DNA of 41,948 bases from Candidatus Omnitrophota bacterium (lineage in GTDB: Bacteria > Omnitrophota > Gorgyraeia > Aquiviventales > Aquiviventaceae): the NCBI GenBank assembly GCA_016198905.1, contig JACQHR010000023.1, positions 1 to 41,948 of the forward strand, read 5' to 3'. Numbering within the stretch: the stretch's first letter is position 1; every line of letters starts with the position of its first letter. Below, piece after piece: positions 26,942-35,921 of the stretch. A program made the position numbers and the translations under genes. The notes beneath the pieces were generated by a model that saw nothing but the letters and a program-made list of their open reading frames with translations, was not told the DNA's origin and made no database searches.

Positions 26942-27018
26942 CTCGATGTCTTGTGGCGTGAAAAGGTATGATACGCCTTCTCGGAAGGAGCGTCAAGAAT
27001 CCCGCACGACGAGTGATG

Positions 27019-27138
27019 ATCAAGTTTGGCGGGTGACGCGGCGCCAGGGCCCCTACTCGCCCGCAGCCGACGACGGCGATAGTCCGGCGCGGCGAGGACG
27101 AGTGGGGTGGCGCCGCGGCAGGACCCGCCAAACTTGAT
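27019..27138. repeat. GC-rich stem-loop element (element D), pilP-like to lpxL gap
   Basis: A 120-bp element with a perfect 16-bp terminal stem (27019-27034 with 27123-27138, ATCAAGTTTGGCGGGT and its complement). An inner 8-bp stem follows, GCGGCGCC (27038-27045) with GGCGCCGC (27109-27116). The loop carries GCGATAGTC (27076-27084) and GGCGAGGACG (27091-27100), identical to element C in the opposite orientation. The block GCGCCNGGGCCCC and CGACGACGGCG(A)TAGTC also match arm 1 of element B. It fills the 228-base gap, which holds no gene. Confidence 0.85.
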
Positions 27139-27169
27139 TAGTGTCGTACGACGGGAGGAAGAACGCAGG

Positions 27170-27487
27170 TCACTCGGAGGGAATGGCGCCGCCGGTTGGC
27201 ACTGTTTCACGCCGCCGGCCACGCTCGATCACGATGGCATCTGGTCGAATCACGGCGATCGTCCACCCGGCAATCGTATCCCCAATGGTGAGTTCGCGCC
27301 CCGCCACCATCGCCAACGGATGCGCCTCGTCCCATAAGACCCCTGCGAGCACATTCGCTGCCTGCGTCTGCGCGCCTTCTTGCGCGCCAAACATGAATGG
27401 GTCACGCGCCTCCTGGGCCCATCCCCATCTCGTCGCCACGCACATAAACAGGAGACTGGACGCGACCCCGACGATGCGGCGGCTCAT
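27170..27487 (-). CDS. PilP/GspC-like pilus alignment protein
   Basis: A 105-residue secreted protein. Signal peptide MSRRIVGVASSLLFMCVATRWGWA ends at about residue 24, then DPF, a small domain LAGVLWDEAHPLAMVAGRELTIGDTIAGWTIAVIRPDAIVIERGRRRETV. That pattern (L-x-G-I-L-W ... A-I-I-x-G-x-x-V-x-x-G-D ... I-x-x-D-x-V-x-L) is the homology-region fold of GspC/PilP-type proteins, which link the inner-membrane platform to the secretin. The start overlaps the pilO-like stop by 4 bases. It is the last gene of the pilus operon; the secretin itself is not in this window. Assignment rests on pattern and position. Confidence 0.7.
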   Translation of the reverse strand: MSRRIVGVASSLLFMCVATRWGWAQEARDPFMFGAQEGAQTQAANVLAGVLWDEAHPLAMVAGRELTIGDTIAGWTIAVIRPDAIVIERGRRRETVPTGGAIPSE

Positions 27488-28107
27488 GACGCAGATCCCG
27501 ATGGCGCAGCCGGAGCCACAAGCGGTGTCGGCCCCGTCACATAGAGCGACAACGTGAATGTCGCATGCAGCTGCGGCATCCCCGGAGCTTTCGCGCGCAG
27601 TTCAAGTTGATCCAGGCTGACCAAACTGGGAAACGCGTCGGCCATCAGATGATCCAGGGTTGTGAGGATCGCCTGGTAGCGGCCTTCCGCGCGGACCGTG
27701 ACCGGCAGTCGATAGCACGTCTTCCCTTCCAGGACCAGCGGCTTGCCGGCATCCTGGACCGGTTGCAGGTTGGCTTGCGCAGCATCCAGCAGTTTGATCT
27801 CACTGGCGTTGAGCGTTTCGACCAGCGCGTTGAGCACGTGGGGCAGTTGATTCTGATCAGGGACGCGCCGCTTCAACGTTCCAAGGCGCTGCTGTTGCTG
27901 GATCATCCACGCCGCCCGTCCTCCCGCTCCGTGTACCATCGCGCTCACGTGGGAGAGTTGTGCGGCGAGGGTCGCGACCTCAGCGCGATCGTGCGTATAC
28001 GCATGCGCCATGGGGCGATACCCGTACTGCCAACTGATGACCACGCTGACACCCGCCACCCCCACGAGCAGTCCGTGGGAGAGTCGTAGATCAAGACCGC
28101 GCATCAT
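27484..28107 (-). CDS. PilO/GspM-like pilus assembly protein
   Basis: A 207-residue bitopic membrane protein. One membrane segment lies near the N-terminus (about 11-30), then a coiled-coil stretch (about 38-85) and a ferredoxin-like periplasmic domain (about 90-190, including LPVTVRAEGRYQAILTTLDHLMADAFPSLVSLDQLELRA), ending in a Pro/Ala/Ser tail. This is the PilO/GspM architecture. It lies directly after the PilM-PilN fusion (12-base gap) and overlaps the PilP-like gene, reproducing the pilM-N-O-P order. It would dimerise with the PilN part to form the alignment complex. Confidence 0.82.
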   Translation of the reverse strand: MMRGLDLRLSHGLLVGVAGVSVVISWQYGYRPMAHAYTHDRAEVATLAAQLSHVSAMVHGAGGRAAWMIQQQQRLGTLKRRVPDQNQLPHVLNALVETLNASEIKLLDAAQANLQPVQDAGKPLVLEGKTCYRLPVTVRAEGRYQAILTTLDHLMADAFPSLVSLDQLELRAKAPGMPQLHATFTLSLYVTGPTPLVAPAAPSGSAS

Positions 28108-28119
28108 CGCCTCTTATTC

Positions 28120-29712
28120 TTATGGGGTAGTCAGTTGACAGGTCAGCGAAAACGCCACCAGATTCCCGTCCGCCTCGACCCGTCGTGTTGACCCGACCTG
28201 CACGTCGCGACAGAGCCGTGATTCCTGCAGCCAAACCGTGAGTTCCGATACGGTGGCTTCCGCCGTTTGCGCTCGTTCCTGCGCTTCACCTTCGAGCATC
28301 ACCGCGCGCGTCGCACTGACGTCAAGTCGTGTCAAGCGCACGGGGTTGGGAAACGCCTTCGCGAGTTGGTGAAACCATGCCGGCGGCAGGCTGAATGCCT
28401 TCGTCACGTGTTGGGCCACGCCCGCGTACGTCTCACATTGCTGCTGCAACGAGACGGCCGGTTGCAGGACTACCCATGGTGCCTCCAGCTCGCGTCTGCG
28501 CTGCAGCAGACGCTGGTCCTGGTGCATGCGCCATCCTGTACCGAGCCAGATCAGCAGGGTCATGGCGAGGAGCGTCTTCCAGAGATAGCCTGCGATGGTC
28601 GTCACGATGCGACGCCGATGAAACATCGGTAAGAGCAGACTCCGGGAAGGCATCTGGTCGCAGAGTGCGGCGCCGCAGACCACGGCCGCGGTGGCCCCGC
28701 TCTCTCCCAACAAGGATTCACACGTCAGGCGTGTGACCGACATCCCGAGCTGCGCGGCAAGCCATGTGTCATACCGCGCCAGTCGGCACGCCTCTCCGCT
28801 GATGAGCAAGCGTGTCGGAGGAGTGGCCGTCGTCGCATGCGCTCCCGAAGTCATGGTACGACGGATTTCGCTCGCCAACTGCTCGAGGACCGGTTGAATC
28901 ATCGCCAGGTAGGTCGCCACAGGTATCTGCACCGGCCCGACGACGGTCGATGCCTCATGGGGAATGCCCACGTCACGCAGCAAGGCCTCGGCCTTAGGTC
29001 GGGACAACGCGAGGGTTCGATCACCCATGGACACCTGGGAGGTCAACGCATCGATGAGGTGCTCCATCCCGAGTGCTACGTCGCGCGCATACGTCACCGC
29101 GCCCGCGTCAACCAACGCGATCGTCGTGCGCCGATCGGCGATATCCATCAACACGACCGGTTCAGCGCCGATCGTCCCCAGCGCGCGCCCGACCTGCACA
29201 AGCGCCAGGGCTGAGGGAATCACCGCGGTGGGCATCCAGCCTGAGCGCCACAACCATTCGAGATCTCGCTGCAGGAGCGTGCGCTCGCAGGCCATCAACG
29301 ACACGACCACTTCATGATGACCATTGATCGGCTGCCGGCGCTCCAGGTGGAATTGGACGTGCGCTTCGCTCGCGTCAAACGGGAGGAGGGCTGGCAACTG
29401 CGCGTGCAGCGACGATCCGATTGTTGAGGGGTGCGTCACCTGCATGGTGAGCTGCCGCACGTGACTGTTGGGTGCGACCACGACCAGCGAGGCGCGTCCA
29501 CGAACACGACGCACAGGACGCAGCAATTCGCTAAGATCCTGGCGCAGCATCTCGGGACTCGCCTCAGCACGACGCAGCTGCTCCCGATATTGCCATTTCT
29601 CACCTGACGTGCTATGGCGCGATCGAACCGTCCACGCCAACTTGAGCGTTGTGGCGTCCAGGACAACACCAATACGTGGGTGCCGACCGGAATCCTGGTG
29701 CGCTGCCATCAC
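28120..29712 (-). CDS. PilM-PilN fusion (GspL-like)
   Basis: A 530-residue protein. The N-terminal 350 residues have the actin-like layout of PilM/GspL-cyto (IGVVLDATTLKLAWTVR; VVLMDIADRRTTIALVDAGAVTYARDVALG; RLLISGEACRLARYDTWLAAQLGM). A single membrane segment follows (WKTLLAMTLLIWLGTGW, about residue 383), and then a periplasmic coiled coil and ferredoxin-like domain as in PilN. In type IV pili these are two proteins; in type II secretion GspL combines them, so this is GspL-like in form. It would bind the assembly ATPase on the cytoplasmic side. Confidence 0.82.
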   Translation of the reverse strand: MMAAHQDSGRHPRIGVVLDATTLKLAWTVRSRHSTSGEKWQYREQLRRAEASPEMLRQDLSELLRPVRRVRGRASLVVVAPNSHVRQLTMQVTHPSTIGSSLHAQLPALLPFDASEAHVQFHLERRQPINGHHEVVVSLMACERTLLQRDLEWLWRSGWMPTAVIPSALALVQVGRALGTIGAEPVVLMDIADRRTTIALVDAGAVTYARDVALGMEHLIDALTSQVSMGDRTLALSRPKAEALLRDVGIPHEASTVVGPVQIPVATYLAMIQPVLEQLASEIRRTMTSGAHATTATPPTRLLISGEACRLARYDTWLAAQLGMSVTRLTCESLLGESGATAAVVCGAALCDQMPSRSLLLPMFHRRRIVTTIAGYLWKTLLAMTLLIWLGTGWRMHQDQRLLQRRRELEAPWVVLQPAVSLQQQCETYAGVAQHVTKAFSLPPAWFHQLAKAFPNPVRLTRLDVSATRAVMLEGEAQERAQTAEATVSELTVWLQESRLCRDVQVGSTRRVEADGNLVAFSLTCQLTTP

Positions 29713-29741
29713 CTCGCCGGAGTTTCCTGTGCCGCTAAGCT

Positions 29742-30464
29742 TCAGGGGACGCGGATTGCAACGGATGAACGAACGTCCTCTTGTGCGTTGCCTTCCTCAA
29801 AGAGGCCGCTGCCAGTTTGCGCGCGAAATGCGAGGTCAACTCGACGAATCGTCGCATTAGGCGGACAGACTGGTGGCACAACCGTAACCTCTACCCCAGC
29901 TTGATTATAGTACCGAAAGAGCTGATCTGCTGGATTCACCACAGGTGGCAGAATCGTGACGGCATCGGCAACGGCGTGGTACGGCAATGTTTCTTCAGTG
30001 AGCGTCGGCAATACCGCATCAATGGTCATGCAGGTCGTCGTGATCGGAGGAAGACTGCGCTTGATGGACGTTCCTGTCCACCGAACGAGCACGTATTGTC
30101 CGTTTGACGCGATGTAGCCAATGCGATTTTGCTCGGCCAGCCAGAGGGCTGGCCATGTTGCGTTGCAGTGCGTGGCAAACCGCAGCCCTTGAATCGATGC
30201 GGTCGGACTCGTCGGAGCAGTCACGCACGCTGTCAGCGACTCGGTCAAGCCCGAGAGCGTGGACAAGCCGCCCTCGAGCACGTGGTGCAGCACCTCGGTT
30301 GAGACTTGATTCACCGCGACGGCCTTGGGAAGAAAGACCAACGTGTTGACTCCCCGAAACATCAGCCGCGCGGTCATCAGCGCCACGATCCCGCCAACCA
30401 CCATCACAATCACGAGCTCAACAATGGTGAATCCCCGTCTGGGCTTACGTGCCGAAGAAGACAT
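29742..30464 (-). CDS. Minor pilin / pseudopilin (GspJ/PilW-like)
   Basis: A 240-residue type IV prepilin. The leader MSSSARKPRRG is followed by FTIVELVIVMVVGGIVALMTARLMF, with the cleavage-site Gly and the conserved Glu at position +5 of the mature protein. The rest is a beta-rich periplasmic domain with several Cys residues that could form disulfides. Size and position after the PilV/GspI-like gene, which it overlaps by 20 bases, suggest the GspJ/PilW role in the pilus tip complex. Confidence 0.82.
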   Translation of the reverse strand: MSSSARKPRRGFTIVELVIVMVVGGIVALMTARLMFRGVNTLVFLPKAVAVNQVSTEVLHHVLEGGLSTLSGLTESLTACVTAPTSPTASIQGLRFATHCNATWPALWLAEQNRIGYIASNGQYVLVRWTGTSIKRSLPPITTTCMTIDAVLPTLTEETLPYHAVADAVTILPPVVNPADQLFRYYNQAGVEVTVVPPVCPPNATIRRVDLAFRAQTGSGLFEEGNAQEDVRSSVAIRVP

Positions 30465-30870
30465 GTTTGGTCCGATAAGTCACGCATGACGCCACGAGCG
30501 TCTCGAGCGGATTCGAGGCGCTTGGTTTGTAGACGGTAATACGAATGCGTTTGACCCCTTGCACGCTCACGCTCGTAGAGACGCAATCGCCGAACGGGCA
30601 ATCCACCGTGCGCACCAAGGTGTAGGGGTAGCCTTGATAGTTTGGGATTGTCACCGTCGTTGGAGATGAGAGATCGGGCGTGACAAAGAAATTATTGAGG
30701 CTATCTATGCGTTCCAGTTCAAGACGCGCGAGGTTCATGGCTACAGTAGCGTCGCGCGCGCGCAGTGATCCTGTCAGGTGTTCGCCGATGAGAATCCCAG
30801 TGGCCGTTCCCAAAATCGCGGCGAGGCTGATGGTAATCACTAACTCGATAAGCGTCAGCGCACGAGTCAT
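30445..30870 (-). CDS. Minor pilin (GspI/PilV-like)
   Basis: A 141-residue prepilin with a very short leader MTRA and the N-terminal helix LTLIELVITISLAAILGTATGIL, including Glu +5. The residue before the cleavage site is Ala instead of the usual Gly, as also in the major pilin here. The small C-terminal domain contains paired Cys residues. It overlaps the upstream PilX/GspK-like gene by 4 bases and the downstream GspJ-like gene by 20. The order is consistent with a tip minor-pilin set. Confidence 0.8.
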   Translation of the reverse strand: MTRALTLIELVITISLAAILGTATGILIGEHLTGSLRARDATVAMNLARLELERIDSLNNFFVTPDLSSPTTVTIPNYQGYPYTLVRTVDCPFGDCVSTSVSVQGVKRIRITVYKPSASNPLETLVASCVTYRTKHVFFGT

Positions 30871-31832
30871 GGTGTCAGTTTCATGCGTTCAAGGTAGGAA
30901 ACCAGCGCGCCAGGCTGCCGTTCTTCTTCTGAGGCGGCATTGCACGAGGTCCCGGAGACGGCCCTGCAGATGCGGTATTCCGCTTGAAGCCAACGCCAGA
31001 GAATAAACGGGAATGATCCCCGTCTGACTTCACCGACGGACTTAATCGTGATGTCGGCGCTTCGTCCGGTCGGATCGGCATCCCAATGAGCCGTTCGTGA
31101 GGATCCATCGGCCATGAGAAACGTGATCTCGATCCAGGTTTTCCCGTCCATCGCTGAGGACGTAAACCAGACGCGGTTGGTCGCCCATCGCGCGCCGGCA
31201 TTGAGCGTTCGATTTGCGGCGGGAACGCTGAGGGGAATGAACGTATCCGGGGGAATGCCCACGCAGTTCGCGTCTTGCCAGTCACTTCCTGTCCCATTGA
31301 TGTCCAAACGCAGCACGCGTTCTCCGCTCGGAGCATCCCAGTTGACCTTGAAGCTTTCCACCACAAGCGCGCGCCCCCCGCTGGCGAGGACATTACGCAC
31401 CGTCCAGCCCTGAAGTCGATCCCGGGGCGAACCGCAAAACCCTTGCTGTCCAAACGTCACATTCGCTCTCATGTTCATCAGCAAGAAATCCGCCTGGGTG
31501 CTCCCCGCATCAACGGGTTGGAGCCTAAAAACGTCATCATCTGCGGATCCAGGAAGAGGACCGGCATCAACGGTCTGCTCTCCCACAGTGATGTTGGCGC
31601 CCCGTCGGAAATTATAGAGTGCTGTCATGACGCCGGCTTGGGCGAGGTAGATGGCCTTGGTCTGATTCTGGCGAAGACTGGTCACGCGGAAGTGCGAGGC
31701 GAGGAAGAACGTGATGCCCGCGAGGGCGAGAATCACGGCACTGAGGAGGACGATGAAACCGACGAGGAGCCAGCCCCGACGTGATGGGCCCCGCCTCGGG
31801 GTGGTGCGACACACCGCGCTACGTTGGGGCAC
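30867..31832 (-). CDS. GspK/PilX-like pilus component
   Basis: A 321-residue protein starting at a GTG. The N-terminus has two basic patches, then RRGWLLVGFIVLLSAVILALAGITFFLASHF, a pilin-like helix with the Gly cleavage point but no Glu +5, a known GspK-type feature. AIYLAQAGVMTALYNF follows, the conserved stretch of PilX/GspK-type proteins. The large C-terminal domain is Trp- and Cys-containing and unlike anything I recognise. It sits between the major pilin and the other minor pilins. The start is uncertain because no ribosome site is visible. Confidence 0.7.
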   Translation of the reverse strand: MPQRSAVCRTTPRRGPSRRGWLLVGFIVLLSAVILALAGITFFLASHFRVTSLRQNQTKAIYLAQAGVMTALYNFRRGANITVGEQTVDAGPLPGSADDDVFRLQPVDAGSTQADFLLMNMRANVTFGQQGFCGSPRDRLQGWTVRNVLASGGRALVVESFKVNWDAPSGERVLRLDINGTGSDWQDANCVGIPPDTFIPLSVPAANRTLNAGARWATNRVWFTSSAMDGKTWIEITFLMADGSSRTAHWDADPTGRSADITIKSVGEVRRGSFPFILWRWLQAEYRICRAVSGTSCNAASEEERQPGALVSYLERMKLTP

Positions 31833-31843
31833 GAAACGTGGGA

Positions 31844-32290
31844 TTACTGGAATGTACCGTTGGCTGGGGTGTAGGTATACACTGTCGAACCGCCTATGGG
31901 ATTGACGAAGGTGTAGGTCGTCGCCGTGGTCTGCGTCCAGTTCCCGTCGACGTAGCCACCTGCGATGACCAATTCAAAACAGGGCGTCGCGGTAACACAT
32001 GCGGTCGCGACCGAAGACACGCCGAAGGGGATTGCGTTGCATGCATTGTTCCAGGCATCTTCAATGTTATCGTCGGGGAACGTGCCGGCGCAGCTGGCTA
32101 CCTGGTTCTTCGCCGCGACGGTCAAGATGCCCGCGCGGACCGAGCCGACAATGCTGTTGCGCTGGGCGATGTAGGCTTCCGAGCGGATATCAATGAAGCG
32201 AGGGATGGCAATAGCCGCAAGGATTCCGATGATGGCGATGACAATCACCAACTCAACTAATGTAAAAGCTCGCCCCAAGCGCGTGCGCAT
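31844..32290 (-). CDS. Major pilin / pseudopilin (PilA/GspG-like)
   Basis: A 148-residue type IV prepilin. The leader MRTRLGRA precedes a textbook helix, FTLVELVIVIAIIGILAAIAIPRF, with Glu +5; the -1 residue is Ala rather than Gly. The globular part contains two pairs of Cys residues (CAGTFP, NNACNA, TACVTATPCF), allowing disulfide loops. A strong GGGAGG ribosome site lies across the gspF stop, suggesting higher expression than its neighbours, as expected for the main subunit. Confidence 0.9.
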   Translation of the reverse strand: MRTRLGRAFTLVELVIVIAIIGILAAIAIPRFIDIRSEAYIAQRNSIVGSVRAGILTVAAKNQVASCAGTFPDDNIEDAWNNACNAIPFGVSSVATACVTATPCFELVIAGGYVDGNWTQTTATTYTFVNPIGGSTVYTYTPANGTFQ

Positions 32291-32291
32291 C

Positions 32292-33389
32292 CTACCTCCC
32301 TGGTTGTTTGAAGATCTTCACCAAGTCCCACATCGGCACGAACACGGCCGTCGCCATCAACAACACACCTGCGCCCACCACGAGCAACAGGAGCGGTTCG
32401 ATCGATGTAATGAGCCGCTTGACGGTGTATCCCACCTGCTGATCGTAGTACTCGGACACGCTGCGCAGTAACTCATCCAGCCGGCCGGTCTCTTCTCCGG
32501 TCGCCACCATTTGAACCACGATCGCGGGAAATGCAGGATCGTCCTTCATGGCGCTTGCGAGCGAAACTCCGCGTTGAATTTTTTCGCGGACCGCATAGAG
32601 CTTGGTCCTAATGTACGTATTATTCACACTTTCGCTGGCTAGCGCAAGCGTTTCAAGGATCGACACCCCGCTGTGATTGAGTGCCGCGGTCACTCGGGCA
32701 AACCGGGACATCGACAGGTGCAGGAAAATCGGGCCGAGGATGGGCAAGCGAATCTTCCAGGTATGCCAGCGCAGGCGACCTGATTCGGTATGCACGTAGG
32801 CCCACCACCCCGCGCTGGCGGCCACCAGCATCAACGCTACCAGCCACCCATAGTGCGAAAGGCAATAGCTTGCCCCAATGAGCAGCCGCGTCTGCAGGGG
32901 AAGTGCGATCTTAAACGACGCGAACATCTCCGCAAATCGCGGCAGTACAAACACCGCCATGAGCGTTAACGCGAGGCAGAGCGTACAGAGCACGATCAGC
33001 GGATATTGGAGCGCTTCGCGCAGCCGATTGCGCAACTCCAGCTCCCATTCTGCCAGCTGGGTGAGTTGGAGCAGTGTCTCTTCCAAGAGCCCACCAGCTT
33101 CTCCGACGCGGATGAGTCCCACGAACACGGCAGTGAAGGCCCTCGGATGTCGTCCCAACGCCTGAGAAAACGTCTTGCCTTCGAGCAGATCCTGATGGAT
33201 GTCGCCGAGAAGATGCTTGAGGCGCCCGGGCGGCAATTGGGTCTGCAGCGCGACGAGGCTCGAGAGCAGCGGCACGCCGGCCTTCTGCAGCACGTGGAGT
33301 TGACGCGTGAAGAGGTAGGTGTCTTCAGGGGCGACGGCGCCGTGGCCGTTACGGATGATGCGTGAGAACAGCGAGGCCGAGTCGGTCAT
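32292..33389 (-). CDS. Pilus platform protein (PilC/GspF family)
   Basis: A 365-residue inner-membrane protein with the duplicated T2SSF domain: FTRQLHVLQKAGVPLLSSLVALQ ... GLIRVGEAGGLLEETLLQLTQLAEW, then FARVTAALNHSGVSILETLALASESVNN ... MVATGEETGRLDELLRSVSEYYDQQVGYTVKRL. Membrane segments flank the repeats (about 125-150, 175-200, 330-355). It couples ATPase motion to pilin extraction. The start overlaps the ATPase stop by 4 bases (ATGA). Confidence 0.95.
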   Translation of the reverse strand: MTDSASLFSRIIRNGHGAVAPEDTYLFTRQLHVLQKAGVPLLSSLVALQTQLPPGRLKHLLGDIHQDLLEGKTFSQALGRHPRAFTAVFVGLIRVGEAGGLLEETLLQLTQLAEWELELRNRLREALQYPLIVLCTLCLALTLMAVFVLPRFAEMFASFKIALPLQTRLLIGASYCLSHYGWLVALMLVAASAGWWAYVHTESGRLRWHTWKIRLPILGPIFLHLSMSRFARVTAALNHSGVSILETLALASESVNNTYIRTKLYAVREKIQRGVSLASAMKDDPAFPAIVVQMVATGEETGRLDELLRSVSEYYDQQVGYTVKRLITSIEPLLLLVVGAGVLLMATAVFVPMWDLVKIFKQPGR

Positions 33390-35098
33390 GCGTCGACATC
33401 AGGGGGCACAACCCGGTCCAGTTCGTCCAACGTCGTCAGGCCTTGCTGGACTTTGAGGAGGCCATCGGCCCGCATCGTGCGCATGCCGCGCTGGATGGCG
33501 AGCCGCCTCAACTCATCCGAGGTGCCACGGGCTGCGATATTCGCCCGCGCCGCTTCATCGATGAGGAAGAGCTCAAACACCCCGACACGTCCGAGCAATC
33601 CGGTGTCGCGACAGGCTCGGCACCCCCGCCCGCGCGAGATGACCGTGAGCTCCGGATACCGCGCGCGCACTTCGGCCGGCGGCCGCCTGCTCTCTTGACA
33701 GCTGGGGCAAATGCGCCGCACGAGCCGTTGCGCAATGACGCCCAGCAGCGTGCTCGCCAACAGGTAAGGCTCAACATGCATATCGAGGAGCCGGGCGACG
33801 GCGCCCACCGCGTCGTTCGTGTGCAGCGTCGAGAGCACCAAATGGCCGGTCAACGCCGCGTGCATGGCGATTTCCGCCGTATCTTGGTCGCGGATCTCCC
33901 CGACCATGATGACATCCGGATCCTGGCGCAGGATGGAGCGCAGTCCCGTCGCGAACGTGACACCGGCTTTTGGATTAATCTGCGTCTGCCGAATGAGCGG
34001 CAGATGGTACTCGACCGGATCTTCGATCGTCATGAGATTGCGGGTCATGGAGTTGATTTGCGACAGGGCCGCATAGAGCGTGGTCGTCTTTCCGGAGCCG
34101 GTCGGCCCGGTCACCAGGAGCAGCCCGTGCGGCCGTTCGATCAACTGCTGAAACTGCGCAAGCGTCTGCGGCGAAAATCCCAGGTCGGTTAATGTCAATG
34201 ACACCGCGGAGGGATCGAGCAGCCGGATCACCACGTTTTCCCCGGACACCGTCGGATACGTGGAAATGCGCAGATCGACCGTGCGGCCTTCCATGGCCAG
34301 CGGAATGTGCCCGTCTTGCGGCAGGCGGTGCTCCGCGATGTCGAGCTTCGCGAGGATCTTGATGCGGGAACACAAGGCCTCGTGCAATCCCGCCGGCAAG
34401 AGCTTCACTTCGTGCAGCACGCCATCGATACGAAACCGCACGCGGGTGTGTTCCCGGTCAGGTTCGAGATGGATATCCGAAGCTCTCACGTCCAACGCGT
34501 CGCTCAGCAGCGCGTCGACGAGTTTGATGATCGAGACTTCGTTGGCGGCTTCGGTGGGTGGTTTCCCCGCAACGGCTGCCGCGGCCGCTCCATTGACCTC
34601 TATGGCGTCCGGTTTGGTGCGCCGTGAGGCGTCGTCGACGACTTGCCTGCCGTAGTAGCGTTCGATCGCCTTGCGAATCGCCGCCGCCGGGGCCACGACC
34701 GGGCGGATCATCGGCAGCTTGGTGCTGGAGCGCAGCGCATCGATCGCCACGGCATCCCACGGATCAGCCATCGCCACAGTCACGGAGTTATCAATGCGAT
34801 AGAGCGGGAGGACGCGATGTTTGCGCGCCAACGACTCTGGAACGAGACTCAGGACCGCGGCATCAAGCTGATAATTCGCCACATCCACCACGGCCACACC
34901 GGCCGCTTCGGCCTTCAGCTGTGCGACTTGCTCTTCCGTCAGCCGGCGATCGTTGAGGAGCACCGCGGTCGCGTCAACTCGCTGCGCCTGCGCCTGACGA
35001 ACGGCGGCCTGCAGATCTGCCTCGCTCATCCATCCTTTGGTCACGGCGAGTCGGATCCACTGTTCTTTGGCGCTTAACGGTGTCTGCTCGTCACTCAT
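33386..35098 (-). CDS. Pilus assembly / secretion ATPase (PilB/GspE family)
   Basis: A 570-residue hexameric ATPase. The N-terminal MshEN-type domain (about 1-150, with FVP-like LSLVPESLARKHRVLPLYRID) is one that in relatives can bind c-di-GMP. The catalytic domain has Walker A GPTGSGKTTTLY at about 328, Walker B RQDPDVIMVGEIRD and HTNDAVGAVARLLDMHVEPYLLAS. Four Cys (CPSCQ about 462, CRACRDTG about 493) form the zinc site of extension-type ATPases. It overlaps both neighbours by 4 bases. This is the first of two such ATPases in the window. Confidence 0.96.
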   Translation of the reverse strand: MSDEQTPLSAKEQWIRLAVTKGWMSEADLQAAVRQAQAQRVDATAVLLNDRRLTEEQVAQLKAEAAGVAVVDVANYQLDAAVLSLVPESLARKHRVLPLYRIDNSVTVAMADPWDAVAIDALRSSTKLPMIRPVVAPAAAIRKAIERYYGRQVVDDASRRTKPDAIEVNGAAAAAVAGKPPTEAANEVSIIKLVDALLSDALDVRASDIHLEPDREHTRVRFRIDGVLHEVKLLPAGLHEALCSRIKILAKLDIAEHRLPQDGHIPLAMEGRTVDLRISTYPTVSGENVVIRLLDPSAVSLTLTDLGFSPQTLAQFQQLIERPHGLLLVTGPTGSGKTTTLYAALSQINSMTRNLMTIEDPVEYHLPLIRQTQINPKAGVTFATGLRSILRQDPDVIMVGEIRDQDTAEIAMHAALTGHLVLSTLHTNDAVGAVARLLDMHVEPYLLASTLLGVIAQRLVRRICPSCQESRRPPAEVRARYPELTVISRGRGCRACRDTGLLGRVGVFELFLIDEAARANIAARGTSDELRRLAIQRGMRTMRADGLLKVQQGLTTLDELDRVVPPDVDA

Positions 35099-35886
35099 CC
35101 TGGATGCACCGTCAGCAGCGTTTCGACTTTCTCAATCAGCTCTTGGCCGTTGAAGGGTTTGGTCACGAAGGCATCGGCGCCGACGGCCTTGCCCATTTCC
35201 ATATCTTCACGACGGCAGCGCGCCGTGCACAAGATGATGGGGATGTCGTGAAACGTGTGGTCAAACTTCAGGAGCCGGCAGACTTCGTAGCCGTTGAGAT
35301 TGGGCAGCATAAGGTCGAGGATGATGAGATGCGGATGTTCCTCGCGGCCCTTGCGCAGCGCCTCCAACCCCTCGCTGGCCGTAATCACATGGAAGCCGGC
35401 AGACTCAAAACGGAGTTTCATGGCCAACTGTAACTCCTCATCGTCTTCCACAAGCAAGAGCGTTTTTGCGCGCGACGCCGCTGAGGCGGGTGGATGAGCC
35501 AGAAATTGGGCGAGCAGGGCTTGATGCTCGGCGGTCATCTGGGCAAACTCAAGGCCCAGCTTGTAGCCTCGCTCCTCCCGATCGACCTTCTGATACCAGG
35601 CCAACGTGCCGACCACTTCAAAGCGGCGCGGCTGCCCTGGCAGCGTAATCGCGCAGAACAGTTGTGTACCGATGGCGTATCGACCTTCGCTGTAGAGACA
35701 CGCGCCCCCTTGGCTGAGATCGACCGTCACGGTGCGTTTTAATTGGGCTTCAAGCGGGCGGACATCGTCAAGACCAAGCGGCCCCACACTGATGTCCAGG
35801 GCAACCTGATACCGAGGGAACCGTCGGCGTTCACGAGAGTGAGGAGGGGGTGTGGGAAGCGGTGGCGTAACCATCTGAGTCACCAC
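35095..35886 (-). CDS. PilZ - response receiver fusion protein
   Basis: A 263-residue two-domain protein. Residues about 18-125 form a PilZ domain with the c-di-GMP motifs RERRRFPRYQV (RxxxR) and DLSQGGACLYSE (D-x-S-x-x-G). Residues about 140-263 form a receiver domain with acidic VEDDEEL, the phospho-acceptor Asp in LIILDLMLPNLNGYEV, a Thr in LCTARC and Lys in VTKPFNG. There is no output domain, so it may signal by protein contact. It sits upstream of, and overlaps by 4 bases, the assembly ATPase, suggesting joint control of pilus extension by c-di-GMP and a histidine kinase. Confidence 0.92.
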   Translation of the reverse strand: MVTQMVTPPLPTPPPHSRERRRFPRYQVALDISVGPLGLDDVRPLEAQLKRTVTVDLSQGGACLYSEGRYAIGTQLFCAITLPGQPRRFEVVGTLAWYQKVDREERGYKLGLEFAQMTAEHQALLAQFLAHPPASAASRAKTLLLVEDDEELQLAMKLRFESAGFHVITASEGLEALRKGREEHPHLIILDLMLPNLNGYEVCRLLKFDHTFHDIPIILCTARCRREDMEMGKAVGADAFVTKPFNGQELIEKVETLLTVHPG

Positions 35887-35921
35887 AAGAGGATGAGAGG
35901 TGAACGGGCGTTCGCGGCAGA

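Noticed and set aside
30867-31832. GspK/PilX-like gene considered as a frameshifted or broken gene because it lacks Glu +5
   Set aside because: The frame is intact over 321 codons and lack of Glu +5 is normal for GspK-type components.
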